Positions 11,325 to 23,589 are shown, counted from the stretch's first letter. The stretch: DNA of 64,000 bases from Propioniciclava coleopterorum (GCF_011393335.1 NZ_CP049865.1:2684722-2748721), one strand, 5' to 3'. The notes: generated by a model not told the origin, from the letters alone. Translations and numbers: made by a program.

Positions 11325-12277
11325 ACGCGCCGCTGTCGGAACGCCTCCCCAACGTCGTCGCGCTCGGCGGCGGGCACGGCCTGGCCGCGTCCCTGCAGGC
11401 GCTGCGACGCGTCACCTCGAACCTCACCGCGGTCGTCACCGTCGCCGACGACGGGGGCTCCTCGGGACGCCTGCGCGAGCAGTTCGACATCCTGCCGCCC
11501 GGCGACCTGCGGATGGCGCTGGCCGCCCTGTGCGGCGACGACCACGAGGGCCGGCTGTGGGCCGACGTGCTGCAGTCCCGGTTCGGCGGCGCGGGCCCGC
11601 TGTCCGGGCACGCCATCGGCAACCTGCTGATCGCCGGCATCTGGGAGCGGCTCGGCGACGCCGTCTCCGGGCTCGACATGGTGGCGCGGCTGCTCGAGGT
11701 GCAGGGCCGCGTCCTGCCGATGGCCTCGGTGCCGCTCGACATCGAGGCCGACGTGCTGGGCGCCGACCCCGAGCATCCGGACGTGCTGAGCCTGGTGCAC
11801 GGCCAGGCGCGCGTCGCGGTGTGCCCGGGCGAGGTCATGGAGGTGCGGCTGGTGCCGACCGATCCTCCGGCCTGCCCCGAGTCGGTCGAGGCGATCCGCC
11901 AGGCCGACCACATCGTGCTGGGGCCCGGCTCGTGGTTCACGTCGGTCCTCGTGCACCTGCTGGTCCCCGAGTTGGCCGAGGCGATCACCACGACCTCGGC
12001 GCGCCGGATCCTCACCATGAACCTGGTGCCCGCCGACGAGACGGCCGGGTTCTCGCCGTCGCATCACCTCGAGGTGCTGGCCGAGCACGCCCCGACCCTG
12101 CGGCTGGACACCATCGTGTGCGACCCCACCTACGCCGACGGCGACCCGGACCTTCCCCGGCACGCGGCCGCCCTGGGCGCCGAACTCGTGATCGCCCCGC
12201 TGCGCGCCTCCGACGGCAGCCCGCGTCACGACGTGAACCGGCTCGCATCGGTCTACTCCGACTTGATCGGCCGATAG
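11321..12277 (+). CDS. yvcK: YvcK/CofD-like gluconeogenesis and morphology factor
   Basis: A 318-residue protein related to CofD (2-phospho-L-lactate transferase) but of the YvcK branch, which in Bacillus and mycobacteria is needed for growth on gluconeogenic carbon and for cell shape, and binds UDP-sugars. The N-terminus carries [18 protein letters not shown] and [11 protein letters not shown], the nucleotide-binding loops; [18 protein letters not shown] is the second conserved block. The start overlaps the rapZ stop by ATGA. The stop codon TAG at 12275 is also the first half of the putative whiA -10 box. Confidence 0.92.
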   Translation: MNAPLSERLPNVVALGGGHGLAASLQALRRVTSNLTAVVTVADDGGSSGRLREQFDILPPGDLRMALAALCGDDHEGRLWADVLQSRFGGAGPLSGHAIGNLLIAGIWERLGDAVSGLDMVARLLEVQGRVLPMASVPLDIEADVLGADPEHPDVLSLVHGQARVAVCPGEVMEVRLVPTDPPACPESVEAIRQADHIVLGPGSWFTSVLVHLLVPELAEAITTTSARRILTMNLVPADETAGFSPSHHLEVLAEHAPTLRLDTIVCDPTYADGDPDLPRHAAALGAELVIAPLRASDGSPRHDVNRLASVYSDLIGR

Positions 12278-12280
12278 GCT
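12275..12280 (+). promoter_or_regulatory. Putative -10 box TAGGCT of whiA, overlapping the yvcK stop
   Basis: TAGGCT begins with the yvcK stop codon TAG and ends 7 bases before the whiA ATG. Confidence 0.5.
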
Positions 12281-12287
12281 CGCGCTC

Positions 12288-13271
12288 ATGGCATTGACAC
12301 CCGAGGTGAAGGCGGAGCTGGCTGCGGTCCCCGTGACGAAGCCGGCCTGCCGCAAGGCGGAGGTGGCCGCGCTGCTGCGCTTCGCGGGCAGCCTCCACAT
12401 CGCGGGCGGCAAGATCATGGTCGAGGTCGACCTCGACACCGGCGCCGCCGCGCGCCGCCTGCGCACCGCCATCGCCGACCTGTTCGGCCTCACCTGCGAG
12501 TTCGTCGTCGTCACCCCGACGGGGCTGCGGCGCGGCACCCGCTACGTCGTGCGCCTCATCCGCGACGGCGACTCCCTGGCCCGCCAGACCGGGCTGATCG
12601 ACTCCCGCGGCCGCCCCGTCCGGGGCATGCCGGCCGCCGTGGTCGGCGGCGGGCTCGACGTGGCCACCGCCGTGTGGCGGGGCGCGTTCCTGGCCCACGG
12701 CTCGCTGACCGAGCCCGGGCGCTCGATGTCGATGGAGGTCACCTGCCCGGGGTCGGAGGCCGCGCTCGCGCTCGTGGGCGCCGCCCGCCGCCTGGGCGTC
12801 AGCGCGAAGGCCCGCGAGGTCCGCGGCGTCGACCGCGTCGTGATCCGCGACGGGGACGCCATCGCCACCATGCTCACCCGGCTGGGCGCCCACGAGACCC
12901 TCCTGAAGTGGGAGGAGCGCCGGATGCGGCGCGAGATCAAGGCGTCCGCGAACCGGCTGGCCAACTTCGACGACGCCAACCTGCGCCGCTCGGCCCGCGC
13001 CGCCGTCGCGGCGGGCGCCCGGGTGGAGCGGGCGCTGGAGATCCTCGGCGAGGACGTCCCCGAGCATCTGCGCACCGCCGGCATGCTGCGCCTGGAGCAC
13101 AAGCAGGCCAGCCTGGAGGAACTGGGGCAACTGCACGAGCCCCCGCTGACCAAGGACGCCGTCGCGGGACGCATCCGCCGGCTGCTCGCCACCGCGGACA
13201 AGCGGGCGGCCGAAGACGGGATTCCGGGCACCGAGGCCAACCTCACGCCCGACATGTTGGAGGACGATTAG
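12288..13271 (+). CDS. whiA: DNA-binding protein WhiA
   Basis: A 327-residue WhiA. In Streptomyces it works with WhiB to switch on cell-division and chromosome-segregation genes during sporulation; non-sporulating actinobacteria keep it for division control. The N-terminal half is a degenerate LAGLIDADG homing-endonuclease fold ([29 protein letters not shown]). The linker is [20 protein letters not shown]. The C-terminal helix-turn-helix is [20 protein letters not shown] with GRIRRLL. The position directly before gap matches other actinobacteria. Start ATG 12288 is supported by the promoter spacing and by the family N-terminus. Confidence 0.96.
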   Translation: MALTPEVKAELAAVPVTKPACRKAEVAALLRFAGSLHIAGGKIMVEVDLDTGAAARRLRTAIADLFGLTCEFVVVTPTGLRRGTRYVVRLIRDGDSLARQTGLIDSRGRPVRGMPAAVVGGGLDVATAVWRGAFLAHGSLTEPGRSMSMEVTCPGSEAALALVGAARRLGVSAKAREVRGVDRVVIRDGDAIATMLTRLGAHETLLKWEERRMRREIKASANRLANFDDANLRRSARAAVAAGARVERALEILGEDVPEHLRTAGMLRLEHKQASLEELGQLHEPPLTKDAVAGRIRRLLATADKRAAEDGIPGTEANLTPDMLEDD

Positions 13272-13353
13272 CCGTCGCGGATCACGTCGTGGACGCCGTG
13301 GGTCACCTGCTGGACAACCTTCGTTCGGGCCGTCGGGCCGGTCATCTTTCGAT

Positions 13354-13359
13354 ACGATA
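13354..13359 (+). promoter_or_regulatory. Candidate -10 box TACGAT upstream of gap
   Basis: TACGAT sits about 60 bases before the gap start. No convincing -35 hexamer was found at 16-18 bases. Unlike many genes here, gap has a leader with AAGGAG before its ATG, which fits a highly translated gene. Confidence 0.4.
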
Positions 13360-13390
13360 GGAGACGTCCAGTTCTCGTCCCGAGCGGTGA

Positions 13391-14425
<1,035 letters not shown>

Positions 14426-14458
14426 TCCCACTCACGCAACCCTGAAAGGCGTACCCAG

Positions 14459-15652
<1,194 letters not shown>

Positions 15653-15655
15653 ATC

Positions 15656-16438
15656 GTGGCGAACCGCACCCCGCTGATGGCGGGCAACTGGAAGATGAAC
15701 CTCAACCACGTCGAGGCGGCCGGGCTGGTGCAGAAGCTCGCCTGGACGCTGGCCGACGCCAAGTACGACGCGAGCAAGTCCGCGGCGGCCGTCATCGTGC
15801 CGTTCACCGACCTGCGCACCGTCCAGACGCTCATCGAGGGCGACAAGCTGCCGCTGCAGTTCGGCGCGCAGGACGTCTCGACGCACGGCTCGGGCGCCTA
15901 CACCGGTGAGATCTCGGCCGACATGCTGGCCAAGCTCAACTGCGACTACGTCGTGGTCGGGCACTCGGAGCGGCGCGACTACCACGCCGAGACCGACGAG
16001 ATCATCAACGAGAAGGCGAAGGTCGTCCTGGCGGCCGGCATCACCCCGATCATCTGCGTGGGGGAGAAGCTCGACATCCGCAAGGCCGGCGAGCAGGTGC
16101 CCTTCGTGCTGGCCCAGGTCGACAAGGTGCTCGCCGGGCTGACCGCCGAGCAGGTCGCCGGCTCCGTCATCGCCTACGAGCCCGTGTGGGCCATCGGCAC
16201 CGGCGAGGTGGCGACCCCCGAGGACGCGCAGGAGGTCTGCGGCGCGATCCGCGTCCGGGTGGCCGAACTGCTCGGCCAGGAGGCCGCCGACAAGGTCCGC
16301 ATCCAGTACGGCGGCTCGGTGAAGTCCAGCAACGTGGTCGACATCATGGCGCAGCCGGACGTCGACGGCGCCCTGGTGGGCGGCGCGAGCCTGGACGCCG
16401 AGGAGTTCGCCAAGATCGTGCTGTTCTACGCGGCCTGA
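15656..16438 (+). CDS. tpiA: Triosephosphate isomerase
   Basis: TpiA interconverts dihydroxyacetone phosphate and glyceraldehyde 3-phosphate. The protein is 260 residues with GTG start. It has AGNWKMNLN (catalytic Asn and Lys near residues 11-13), VVGHSERR (catalytic His), [11 protein letters not shown] (catalytic Glu), and the phosphate loops [11 protein letters not shown] and [11 protein letters not shown]. It is the last gene of the gap-pgk-tpiA unit and is followed directly by a strong hairpin terminator. Confidence 0.98.
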   Translation: MANRTPLMAGNWKMNLNHVEAAGLVQKLAWTLADAKYDASKSAAAVIVPFTDLRTVQTLIEGDKLPLQFGAQDVSTHGSGAYTGEISADMLAKLNCDYVVVGHSERRDYHAETDEIINEKAKVVLAAGITPIICVGEKLDIRKAGEQVPFVLAQVDKVLAGLTAEQVAGSVIAYEPVWAIGTGEVATPEDAQEVCGAIRVRVAELLGQEAADKVRIQYGGSVKSSNVVDIMAQPDVDGALVGGASLDAEEFAKIVLFYAA

Positions 16439-16451
16439 TCCGATCCCTGCG

Positions 16452-16481
16452 AGGGGCCCCGACCGAATGGTCGGGGCCCCT
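16452..16481 (+). terminator. Hairpin terminator after tpiA
   Basis: A perfect 13-bp stem (AGGGGCCCCGACC and its complement) closes over the loop GAAT 13 bases after the tpiA stop. No long T-run follows, as is usual in actinobacteria. It separates the glycolytic unit from secG. Confidence 0.8.
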
Positions 16482-16493
16482 TCGCTTCTGGGT

Positions 16494-16499
16494 TAGAAT
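16494..16499 (+). promoter_or_regulatory. Putative -10 box TAGAAT of secG
   Basis: TAGAAT ends 6 bases before the GTG at 16506, so the expected transcription start coincides with the start codon. Confidence 0.55.
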
Positions 16500-16505
16500 G
16501 AGCGG

Positions 16506-16787
16506 GTGATTGTCGTGCCCATGCTGACGTGGCCCATCCTGACCGTGTCGATCCTGTTGATCATCACGTCGCTGGCCCTGTCGATGTTCGTCCTGCTGCA
16601 CAAGAACCGCGGCGGGGGCATGTCCGACCTCTTCGGTGGCGGCATGTCGTCGAGCATGGGCGGCACCTCCGTCGCCGAGCGCAACCTCGACCGGCTCACG
16701 ATCACCGTCGGCCTGCTGTGGCTCGCCTGCATCCTGGGCCTGCTGACGCTGTACCGCTGGTTCCCGGAGGTCGGCGTCCTCGGCTGA
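16506..16787 (+). CDS. secG: Protein-export membrane protein SecG
   Basis: SecG is the small accessory subunit of the SecYEG translocon. The 93-residue protein has two membrane helices, about residues 8-30 (LTVSILLIITSLALSMFVLL) and 64-84 (TITVGLLWLACILGLLTLY). Between them is the Gly/Met/Ser loop with LHKNRGGGMSDLFGGG that marks the family. GTG 16506 is the start; it lies 6 bases after TAGAAT with no ribosome-binding site, so translation is likely leaderless. Its place between tpiA and rbpA is conserved in actinobacteria. Confidence 0.95.
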   Translation: MIVVPMLTWPILTVSILLIITSLALSMFVLLHKNRGGGMSDLFGGGMSSSMGGTSVAERNLDRLTITVGLLWLACILGLLTLYRWFPEVGVLG

Positions 16788-16841
16788 GGGCCCCTCATCA
16801 CCCCTGCTTGATCAACACAGTCTTTCCAGAGAGGTTCTTCC

Positions 16842-17198
16842 GTGGTCGGTGGTAGTGCGATCCGTGGTTCCCGCGTCGGTGCGGGACCGATGGGCGAGGC
16901 CGAGCGTGGGGACGCCGCGCCGCGCCTCTACATCTCCTTCTTCTGCAGCAACGGGCACGAGACGCGGCCCGCGTTCGCTGCCGACGCGGTGATCCCCGAG
17001 GAGTGGGACTGCCCGCGCTGCGGGCTTCCGACGAACCGGGACGCCGAGAACCCGCCGCCCCCGCCGAAGATCACGCCGTACAAGACGCACCTGGCCTACG
17101 TGAAGGAGCGCCGCTCCGACGACGAGGCCAAGGCGATCCTGGCCGAGGCGCTGGACTCGCTGCGCAACCGGCGTGCGGCCGGCGAGGTCATCTACTGA
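16842..17198 (+). CDS. rbpA: RNA polymerase-binding protein RbpA
   Basis: RbpA is an actinobacterial activator that binds the sigma factor and core polymerase and stabilises the open promoter complex. The 118-residue protein has the N-terminal tail VGGSAIRGSRVGAGP, the central Zn-ribbon-like fold FFCSNGH with CPRCG, and the C-terminal helix PYKTHLAYVKERRSDDEA that contacts sigma domain 2. Start GTG 16842 is preceded by AGAGAGG. It follows secG after about 55 bases. Its presence fits the abundance of promoters that lack a recognisable -35 element here. Confidence 0.96.
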   Translation: MVGGSAIRGSRVGAGPMGEAERGDAAPRLYISFFCSNGHETRPAFAADAVIPEEWDCPRCGLPTNRDAENPPPPPKITPYKTHLAYVKERRSDDEAKAILAEALDSLRNRRAAGEVIY

Positions 17199-17212
17199 CC
17201 GACCGGTGCTTC

Positions 17213-17587
17213 GTGCTCAGCGTTGATCCCGGCCTGGCGGCGCCGCCATACGAGCAGCTCAAGGCGCAGATCGCCGCCGCGCGCGCGTCGGGGGAGTACC
17301 CGGCCGGGCACCGGCTCGCGCCGGTGCGGCAACTCGCGGCCGAGCTGGGGCTGGCGCCCAACACGGTCGCGCGCGCCTACCGCGAGCTCGAGGCGGACGG
17401 CGTGATCCAGACGCGCGGGCGCGCCGGGTCGTTCGTCACCGGCACCGACGAGGGCCGCGTCCGGGCCGCGGACGCCGCCGCGCGCGGCTACCTGGACCAG
17501 GCGCTGGGGTTGGGGCTGAGCCTGCGCGAGGCGCTGGGCGCCGTCGCGCGTGCCGCCGAGCAGCGGTCGGCGTCCGGGGCGGGCTAG
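17213..17587 (+). CDS. Short GntR-family (YtrA-like) transcriptional regulator
   Basis: A 124-residue regulator made almost entirely of a GntR-type winged helix: YEQLKAQIAAARASGEYPAG, LAPVRQLAAELGLAPNTVAR and the wing LEADGVIQTRGRAGSFV. Only a short helical tail follows, so it has no ligand-binding domain and belongs to the YtrA-like short class, which usually represses ABC-transporter or stress genes. No partner is adjacent, so the target is unknown. It starts at GTG 17213, 15 bases after the rbpA stop, and may be co-transcribed. Its stop overlaps the end of the convergent pgl gene by 4 bases. Confidence 0.85.
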   Translation: MLSVDPGLAAPPYEQLKAQIAAARASGEYPAGHRLAPVRQLAAELGLAPNTVARAYRELEADGVIQTRGRAGSFVTGTDEGRVRAADAAARGYLDQALGLGLSLREALGAVARAAEQRSASGAG

Positions 17588-18312
17588 AAGCTGCAGGAGT
17601 GGTAGGGCAGCAGGCCGGCGGCTGAGCGGTCCAGGAGCCACAGCGTGGTGTCGGTGCCCCGCACCACCCCCGCGGGGATCTCCGGGTCGCCCGCGATCGA
17701 CTCGGCGACGGCCTCGGCCTTGTCCTCACCCGCCACGAGGTACCAGACCTGGCGGCTCCGGTTGAGCGTGTCGACGGTCATGCTGATCCGCGACGGCGGC
17801 CCGAGCGGGGCGTCGCTCACCCCGATGACGGAGTGGGCCTGCTCGGCGAACGAGGGATGGTGCGGGAAGATGGACGCCACGTGGCCGTCCACCCCCATGC
17901 CCAGCAGCGTGATGTCGAAGCGGGTCTCGCCCAACTCCTTGGCGTAGGCCGCGGCGGAGGCGTCGTTGTCGGCGATGCCGTCCGCGGCCGGCATCGGGTG
18001 GGTCAGCGAGGGCGTCATGGGGAGCTTGCGGGCCAGGATCGCCAGCGTGTACCCGGCGTGCCGGTCGGGGTCCTCGGTGGGGACGAACCGCTCGTCGCCC
18101 CACCAGATCTCGATGCGGGACTGGTCCAGGTCGGACGCGTCCACGAGCTCGGTGAACGCCTCGTAGATCCGGTTGGCGATCCGGCCACCGGTCAGGCACA
18201 GCCGCGCGGGTCCGTCCTGGGCGGCCTGGATCGCGACCAGCCGGCGCATCAGCCGCTCCGCCGTCGCCTCCGTGAGGTCGGCACTGGTCGCGTACCGCCA
18301 GACCCGCTCCAT
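17584..18312 (-). CDS. pgl: 6-phosphogluconolactonase
   Basis: Pgl hydrolyses 6-phosphogluconolactone in the oxidative pentose-phosphate pathway. The protein is 242 residues with the family motifs LCLTGGRIAN (usually LxGGxT, slightly altered here), IWWGDERFVP and LLGMGVDGHVASIFP. It is the last gene of tal-zwf-opcA-pgl. The opcA stop and the pgl ATG are separated by one base (TGA-C-ATG), showing coupling. Its 3' end overlaps the convergent GntR gene. Confidence 0.94.
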   Translation of the reverse strand: MERVWRYATSADLTEATAERLMRRLVAIQAAQDGPARLCLTGGRIANRIYEAFTELVDASDLDQSRIEIWWGDERFVPTEDPDRHAGYTLAILARKLPMTPSLTHPMPAADGIADNDASAAAYAKELGETRFDITLLGMGVDGHVASIFPHHPSFAEQAHSVIGVSDAPLGPPSRISMTVDTLNRSRQVWYLVAGEDKAEAVAESIAGDPEIPAGVVRGTDTTLWLLDRSAAGLLPYHSCSF

Positions 18313-18313
18313 G

Positions 18314-19237
18314 TCACACCCCCTGGGTGAGCTCCGCCAACGATTCGTCCGCTGCCAACTCTGCCATGGACGCCGCGAACACGTGGTCGGCCTCCAGTAC
18401 CCGCAGCTCTTCAGTGATCAGTGCGGCGATGTCGCGGCGGCGCAGCGCGACCGCGAGCGTGGGGGAGCCCGGCGCCGCGAAGGTCGCCATCTTGCCGTCG
18501 GTGCGGGCCACCTTGATCTCGCCCTCGTCGGTGGTGAGCGTCACCTCGGTGATGCCCGGGCCGGCGTTGGGCTCGAACCGGACCTCGGTGCCCAGCCGCG
18601 AACGCAGCCACGCCGCGAGCAGCAGCCCGGGCGCGTTGCCGTCGGCGGCGTGCACCGACGCCGACTTCACCGTGCCGCGGGGCTGATCCAGCGCCGAGGC
18701 CAGCAGGGCGCGCCACGGGGTCAGCCGCGTCCAGGTCAGGTCGGTGTCGCCGGGGGCCAGGCAGCCGGCGCGGGCCACCAGGCCGGCCACCGGGTCGTCC
18801 TCGCCCATCGCGTCGGTGATGCGGCGCGAGGCCAGCGCCCCGACCGGATCCTGCGACGGGTGGGCGGGGGACTGCCCCGGCCACCACGCGATCACGGGGC
18901 TGTCGGGCAGCAGCAGCGGCAGCAACGCGGACGCCTTGTGCTGGGCGACCTCGCCGTGGAACTTCAGCGTGATGACCTCGCCGGGGATGCCCTCCCCGAC
19001 CTGGATCTCGGCGTCCATGCGGTCCGAGCGCGACGAGCCGTCGGTGGCCAGGATGATGCGCGAGGGGTGCTCGCGGCCGGCCTCGAGGCAGGCGTCCATC
19101 ACCTCGTCGACGTCGGACGGCTGCGGCATCACCAGCAGCGTGAACACCATGCCGGACGCCGCGCCCAGGTTGTGCCGGATCTCGCTGATCGCGGTCTGGA
19201 TGCCCGCCGAGGTGGTCCCCTTGATGGTCTTGATCAT
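18314..19237 (-). CDS. opcA: Glucose-6-phosphate dehydrogenase assembly protein OpcA
   Basis: OpcA is required for full activity of glucose-6-phosphate dehydrogenase in cyanobacteria and actinobacteria. The 307-residue protein starts MIKTIKGTTSAGIQTAISEI after the ribosome-binding site AGGAGG. The conserved VIAWWPGQSP block and the C-terminal LAVALRRRDIAALITEELR are visible. Read literally, zwf runs into opcA as one open frame, but that is produced by a missing base in zwf: the true zwf stop TAG is at 19248 and opcA has its own start 10 bases later. It is coupled to pgl downstream. Confidence 0.93.
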   Translation of the reverse strand: MIKTIKGTTSAGIQTAISEIRHNLGAASGMVFTLLVMPQPSDVDEVMDACLEAGREHPSRIILATDGSSRSDRMDAEIQVGEGIPGEVITLKFHGEVAQHKASALLPLLLPDSPVIAWWPGQSPAHPSQDPVGALASRRITDAMGEDDPVAGLVARAGCLAPGDTDLTWTRLTPWRALLASALDQPRGTVKSASVHAADGNAPGLLLAAWLRSRLGTEVRFEPNAGPGITEVTLTTDEGEIKVARTDGKMATFAAPGSPTLAVALRRRDIAALITEELRVLEADHVFAASMAELAADESLAELTQGV

Positions 19238-19247
19238 CGTCGTCCTC

Positions 19248-20782
19248 CTACGGCCGTCGCCAGACGAAGCCGTCGCGCTCCAGCATGGTCTTGCCACTCG
19301 GGGGCCCCACGTGCCGGCCGCGTACCCCTCGGGCTGATGGTCCTTGCCGGCCCAGTAGTCCAGGATCGGGTCCAGGATCTTCCAGCTCAGCTCGACCTCG
19401 GTGTGCTGCGGGAACAGGGGCGGGTCGCCCAGCATCACGTCCAGGATGAGGCGTTCGTACGCCTCCGGGCTCGACTCGGCGAAGCTCGTGCCGTAGTTGA
19501 AGTCCATCGTCACGTCGCGGATCTCCATCTGGGTGGCCGGCACCTTCGCGCCGAACCGCAGCGCCACGCCCTCGTCTGGCTGGATGCGCAGCACCAGTGC
19601 GTTGGCGCCGAGCTGCTCGGTGTCGTTGAGGTGGAACGGCAGGTGCGGTGCGGACTGCATCATCAGCGCCACCTCCGTCACCCGGCGCGGCATCCGCTTG
19701 GCCGAACGCAGGTAGAACGGCACCCCTGCCCACCGGCGGTTGTCGATGTCGACGCGGAAGGAGGCGTAGGTCTCGGTCTGGGAGTCGGCGGGGATGCCGT
19801 CCTCCTCCAGGTACCCCTTGACCCGCTGGCCGCCCGCCCAGCCGGCGGTGTACTGGCCGCGGGCGGTGTGGGACTTCAGGTTGCGGGGGGCGCGCGCGGC
19901 GGCAAGCACCTTCTCCTTCTCGGCGCGCAGGTTGCCCGGCTCGAACGAGCTCGGCTCCTCCATTCCGACGAGCGCCAGCAGCTGCAGCAGGTGGTTCTGG
20001 ATGACGTCGCGGGCGGCGCCGATGCCGTCGTAGTAGCCGGCGCGGCCGCCGATGCCGATGTCCTCGGCCATCGTGATCTGGACGTGGCTGACGTAGTTGC
20101 GGTTCCAGATCGGCTCGAACAGCTGGTTGGCGAAGCGCAGCGCCAGCAGGTTCTGCACCGTCTCCTTGCCGAGGTAGTGGTCGATGCGGAACACCTCGTT
20201 GGAGTTGAACACGCTCGAGACGCGCTCCTCCAGCTCGCGGGCGCTCGCCAGGTCGTGGCCGAACGGCTTCTCGATGACGACGCGGTTCCACGGCTTGGTG
20301 GCGGACTTGTCGACGAGCTGATGCTTGCGGAGCTGCTCGATCACCTGGTCGAAGCCGGCCGGCGGGATCGAGAGGTAGTAGACGTGGTTGCCCTCGGTGC
20401 CCTGGGACTCATCCACCTCGCGCAGCGTCTCGCGGAGGTTCTCGAAGCCGTCGTCGGAGTTGAAGGCGCCCGACACGAAGCGCAGGCCGTCGGCGAGCTG
20501 CTGGAACACCTCGGCGCGGAACGGCGTCCGGGCGTGGTTCTTCACGGATTCGCGGACGTACTCGGTGAACTGCTCGGCGTCCCAGTCGCGGCGGCCGTAG
20601 CCGACCAGCGCGAAGCCGGGCGGGAGCAGTCCGCGGTTGGCGAGGTCGTAGATGGCGGGCAGGAGCTTCTTCTGCGCCAGATCGCCGGTCACCCCGAACA
20701 TCACCAGGGCGCAGGGCCCGGGCACTCGGGGCAACCGGCGATCGGTCGCGTCGCGCAAAGGATTGGCGGCGGAATCGGTCAC
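19248..20782 (-). CDS. zwf: Glucose-6-phosphate dehydrogenase, one-base frameshift as sequenced
   Basis: Zwf oxidises glucose 6-phosphate with NADP+. The protein is about 511 residues. The cofactor motif is VTGDLAQKK near residue 33, the active-site RIDHYLGKE is near residue 198, and EKPFG precedes it. At the run of G at 19300-19304 one base is missing: restoring it gives GTWGPPSGKTMLERDGFVWR and the normal ending WRRP at 19248. Without it the frame reads into opcA. The GTG start has TAGGAT 6 bases upstream. It is followed closely by opcA and pgl and preceded by tal, giving a full route from glucose 6-phosphate. Confidence 0.95.
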
Positions 20783-20788
20783 CCGGTG

Positions 20789-20794
20789 ATCCTA
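20789..20794 (-). promoter_or_regulatory. Putative -10 box TAGGAT of zwf
   Basis: The box ends 6 bases before the GTG at 20782. It lies between tal and zwf, so zwf-opcA-pgl may be transcribed separately from tal. Confidence 0.5.
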
Positions 20795-20816
20795 GCCACC
20801 CTCAGCGGAATCGGTT

Positions 20817-21902
20817 TCAGGCGTTCGCGGCCTCCAGGGCCCCCTTGACGGTGGCCTGCAGTTCGTGCCAGCTCACGATGAACTTGTCGACGCCCTCGGT
20901 CTCGAGCACCTCGAAGACCTCCGGCAGGTCGACGCCGGCGGCGGCCACCTCGGCCAGCACCTCGGCGCCGTGCGCGGCCTTGCCCTGGATGGACGGGCCG
21001 ACCTCGCCGTGGTCGGCGAAGGCGAGCAGCGTCTTCTCCGGCATCGTGTTGACGACGCCGTCGGCGACCAGGTCGGAGACGTAGAGCGTGTCGGGGTAGG
21101 CCGGGTCCTTGGTGCCCGTGGACGCCCACAGCGGACGCTGCACGTTGGCGCCCTGCGCGGCCAGCGCCTGGTAGCGCTCGGAGCCGAACACCTCGTCGTA
21201 GGCGCCGAGGGCGACCTCGGCGTTGGCGATGGCGGCCTTGCCCTTGAGCTCGTCCTTGCCGAGCGCCGCGAGGCGCTTGTCGATCTCGGAGTCGACGCGG
21301 CTGATGAAGAACGACGCCACGGAGTGGATGCCCGACAGGTCGATGCCGGCGGCGGCGGCCTTCTCGAGGCCGGCCAGGTAGGCGTCCATGACCTCGCGGT
21401 AGCGCTCCTCGGAGAAGATCAGCGTGACGTTGACCGAGATGCCGGCCGCGATCGTCTCGGTGATGGCCGGCAGGCCCGCCTTGGTCGCGGGGATCTTGAT
21501 GAGGACGTTGTCGCGGTCCACGAGCCCGTGGAGCTCCTTGGCCTGCGCGATGGTGGCCTCGGTGTCGTGGGCCAGGGTCGGGGCGACCTCGATGGAGACG
21601 CGGCCGTCGAAGCCCTTCGTCGCGCGGTAGGCGTCGGCGAACAGGTCGCAGGCGTCGCGCACGTCGGTGGTGGTGCAGGCCGTGATGGCCTCGTCGACGT
21701 CGGTCAGCCCCTGGAGCTGCTCGGCGTAGTCGGCGCCCTTGGCCAGCGCCGCCGCGAAGATGGTGGGGTTGGTCGTGACGCCCGACACGTAGTAATCGGC
21801 GATCATCTCGGCGAGGTTCCCGCTCTTGAGGCGGCCCCGGGACAGGTCGTCGAGCCAGATCGAGACCCCGGCATCGGCGAGGGCCTTCAGGCGATCATTC
21901 AT
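20817..21902 (-). CDS. tal: Transaldolase
   Basis: Transaldolase moves a dihydroxyacetone unit between sugar phosphates in the non-oxidative pentose-phosphate pathway. The 361-residue protein is of the actinobacterial type, with [16 protein letters not shown] near the start, [12 protein letters not shown], and the Schiff-base lysine in [29 protein letters not shown] and [15 protein letters not shown] are the further conserved blocks. It precedes zwf on the same strand with a 34-base gap. No transketolase gene is next to it; the adjacent gene ctaB is divergent. Confidence 0.96.
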   Translation of the reverse strand: MNDRLKALADAGVSIWLDDLSRGRLKSGNLAEMIADYYVSGVTTNPTIFAAALAKGADYAEQLQGLTDVDEAITACTTTDVRDACDLFADAYRATKGFDGRVSIEVAPTLAHDTEATIAQAKELHGLVDRDNVLIKIPATKAGLPAITETIAAGISVNVTLIFSEERYREVMDAYLAGLEKAAAAGIDLSGIHSVASFFISRVDSEIDKRLAALGKDELKGKAAIANAEVALGAYDEVFGSERYQALAAQGANVQRPLWASTGTKDPAYPDTLYVSDLVADGVVNTMPEKTLLAFADHGEVGPSIQGKAAHGAEVLAEVAAAGVDLPEVFEVLETEGVDKFIVSWHELQATVKGALEAANA

Positions 21903-22094
21903 GAAGTACTCCTGAGTTGTCTTCCATGGCGTTGCAACGCCTCTTGCTCCGACTCTACTCAGTCGAGCGCGGCTCAGGCCGGGCGGTGGCGATTCCGGGA
22001 TGGGGGCGTGGGCTGTCGTCGCGGGGGCGAGGTAAACTGCCCCGGACGCCGGGTCCTCTCCCGCGTCCGCCGAAGTCATCTGGAGGTTCGCGGC

Positions 22095-23021
22095 ATGCAC
22101 CCAACTCGGACGAGCGCGCCGACGCCGACCGCGCCCGGCCTGAAGGGCACGCTGCTGGCCTACATCGGCCTCACCAAGCCCCGCATCATCGAACTCCTGC
22201 TGGTCACCACGTTTCCGGCGATGTTCCTCGCCGCGCGCGGTTTCCCGTCGCTGGCCCTGGCGACCGTCACCTTCATCGGCGGCACGCTGTCGGCGGCGTC
22301 GGCGAACGTCTTCAACTCGGTGCTGGACGCCGACATCGACGAGCAGATGCGGCGCACGCGTCGGCGTCCGATGGTGCGCGACCAGGTGTCGAAGGGCGCC
22401 GCCTACGCGTTCGGGGTGGTGTTGGGCATCGCCTCGGTGCTGATGCTCGGCTTCGGCGCCAACTGGCTGTCCGCCGGCCTGTCGGTCGCCGCGATCCTGT
22501 ACTACGTCTTCATCTACACCGTGTGGCTCAAGCGCCGCACCCCGATGAACATCGTGTGGGGTGGCGTCGCGGGCTGCTTCCCGCCCCTGATCGGCTGGAC
22601 GGCCGTCACCGGCTCGATCGCCTGGCCGCCGCTGATCCTGTTCCTGATCGTGTTCTTCTGGACGCCGCCGCACACCTGGGCGCTCGGCCTGCGCTACCGC
22701 GAGGACTACGCGGGCGTCGACGTCCCGATGCTCCCCGTGGTCCGCGAGGCGCCCTACGTGGCCCGGCAGATCCTCCTGTACTCGGTGCTCACCGTCGCCA
22801 CCAGCATGGTGCTGTGGCCGGTGGCGCACACCGGGTGGCTGTACCCCGCGGTGGCCGCGGCCTGCGGCGTCGTGCTGATCTGGGAGTCGATCGCGCTCCT
22901 GCGCCGCGCCGACGCCGGCCTGCAGGACGCCAAGCTCGCGCCCATGCGGCTGTTCCACTGGTCCAACAGCTACCTGGCGATCGTCTTCATCGCCGCCGCG
23001 GTGGACGCGCTGTTCTTCTGA
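22095..23021 (+). CDS. ctaB: Protoheme IX farnesyltransferase (heme O synthase)
   Basis: CtaB adds a farnesyl group to heme b, the first step to heme A for cytochrome oxidase. The 308-residue polytopic membrane protein has the prenyl-diphosphate sites [20 protein letters not shown] near residue 70 and [12 protein letters not shown] near residue 205. About eight hydrophobic helices are seen. Its start ATG 22095 is preceded by GGAGG. A TAAACT hexamer near 22032 is a possible -10, leaving a leader of about 55 bases. The partner heme A synthase gene ctaA faces it across the repeat island. Confidence 0.95.
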   Translation: MHPTRTSAPTPTAPGLKGTLLAYIGLTKPRIIELLLVTTFPAMFLAARGFPSLALATVTFIGGTLSAASANVFNSVLDADIDEQMRRTRRRPMVRDQVSKGAAYAFGVVLGIASVLMLGFGANWLSAGLSVAAILYYVFIYTVWLKRRTPMNIVWGGVAGCFPPLIGWTAVTGSIAWPPLILFLIVFFWTPPHTWALGLRYREDYAGVDVPMLPVVREAPYVARQILLYSVLTVATSMVLWPVAHTGWLYPAVAAACGVVLIWESIALLRRADAGLQDAKLAPMRLFHWSNSYLAIVFIAAAVDALFF

Positions 23022-23028
23022 CGTCTTC

Positions 23029-23170
23029 GGCTTCTGAGCCGCTCGGTCTTCTGAGGCGCTTCGTCGTTCTCGAGGGGCTTCGATGTCTGGGCGCTCGGTC
23101 GTCTGAGCCGCCGAGTCTTCTTGAGGGGCTTGGTCGTCTGAGCGGCCCCGGTCACCTGAGCGCCTCGGGG
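23029..23170. repeat. Degenerate minisatellite, about 8 units of 15-19 bp
   Basis: Immediately after ctaB lie about eight irregular units resembling GTCTTCTGAGGCGCTTCG, for example beginning near 23047, 23106 and 23140. The units vary in length, so they are old or drift quickly. They differ from the GGGGGCG units that follow. Confidence 0.6.
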
Positions 23171-23201
23171 TCGGTTGCCCGCCACGCCTGCCGTTCCAGT
23201 C

Positions 23202-23240
23202 GCCCCCGTTTGCGCCAGCCGCCCGCGCAGGAACGGGGGC
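23202..23240. repeat. Hairpin module 1 of the repeat island
   Basis: A 39-base inverted repeat: outer arms GCCCCCGTT and AACGGGGGC, inner arms TGCGC and GCGCA. The inner pair differs from modules 2-4 by a matched change on both sides. Confidence 0.8.
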
Positions 23241-23550
23241 ACCTGGGCTCAGCGGGGGCGTTTGGTTTCAAGCGGGGGCGGTTGGACGCGAGCGGGGGCG
23301 TCTGGTCGCGAACGGGGGCGTCTGGTCGCGAACGGGGGCGTCTGGTCGCGAGCGGGGGCGTCTGGTCGTGAACGGGTGCGTCTGGTCGCGAACCGGGGCA
23401 ACTGGCCGCGAACCAGGGCAATTGGTCGTGGGCGGGGGCGGCGGCTTGGCGACGGCGGGGGCTGCTTGGCGACGGCGGGGGCGGCGATGGCAGCGGCCGT
23501 GTTGCTGGGGTCCTGGTGTTCTCGCTCCCGCGGTCTGGGCTGTTGCAGTT

Positions 23551-23589
23551 GCCCCCGTTTGCGTCAGACGCCCACGCAGGAACGGGGGC
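23551..23589. repeat. Hairpin module 2 of the repeat island
   Basis: Outer arms GCCCCCGTT/AACGGGGGC and inner arms TGCGT/ACGCA, the same geometry as module 1. Confidence 0.8.

Noticed and set aside
18314-20782. A single open frame that looks like a Zwf-OpcA fusion protein
   Set aside because: It exists only because one base is missing in a G run at 19300-19304. The normal zwf ending and stop at 19248, and a separate opcA start with its own ribosome-binding site, are present.
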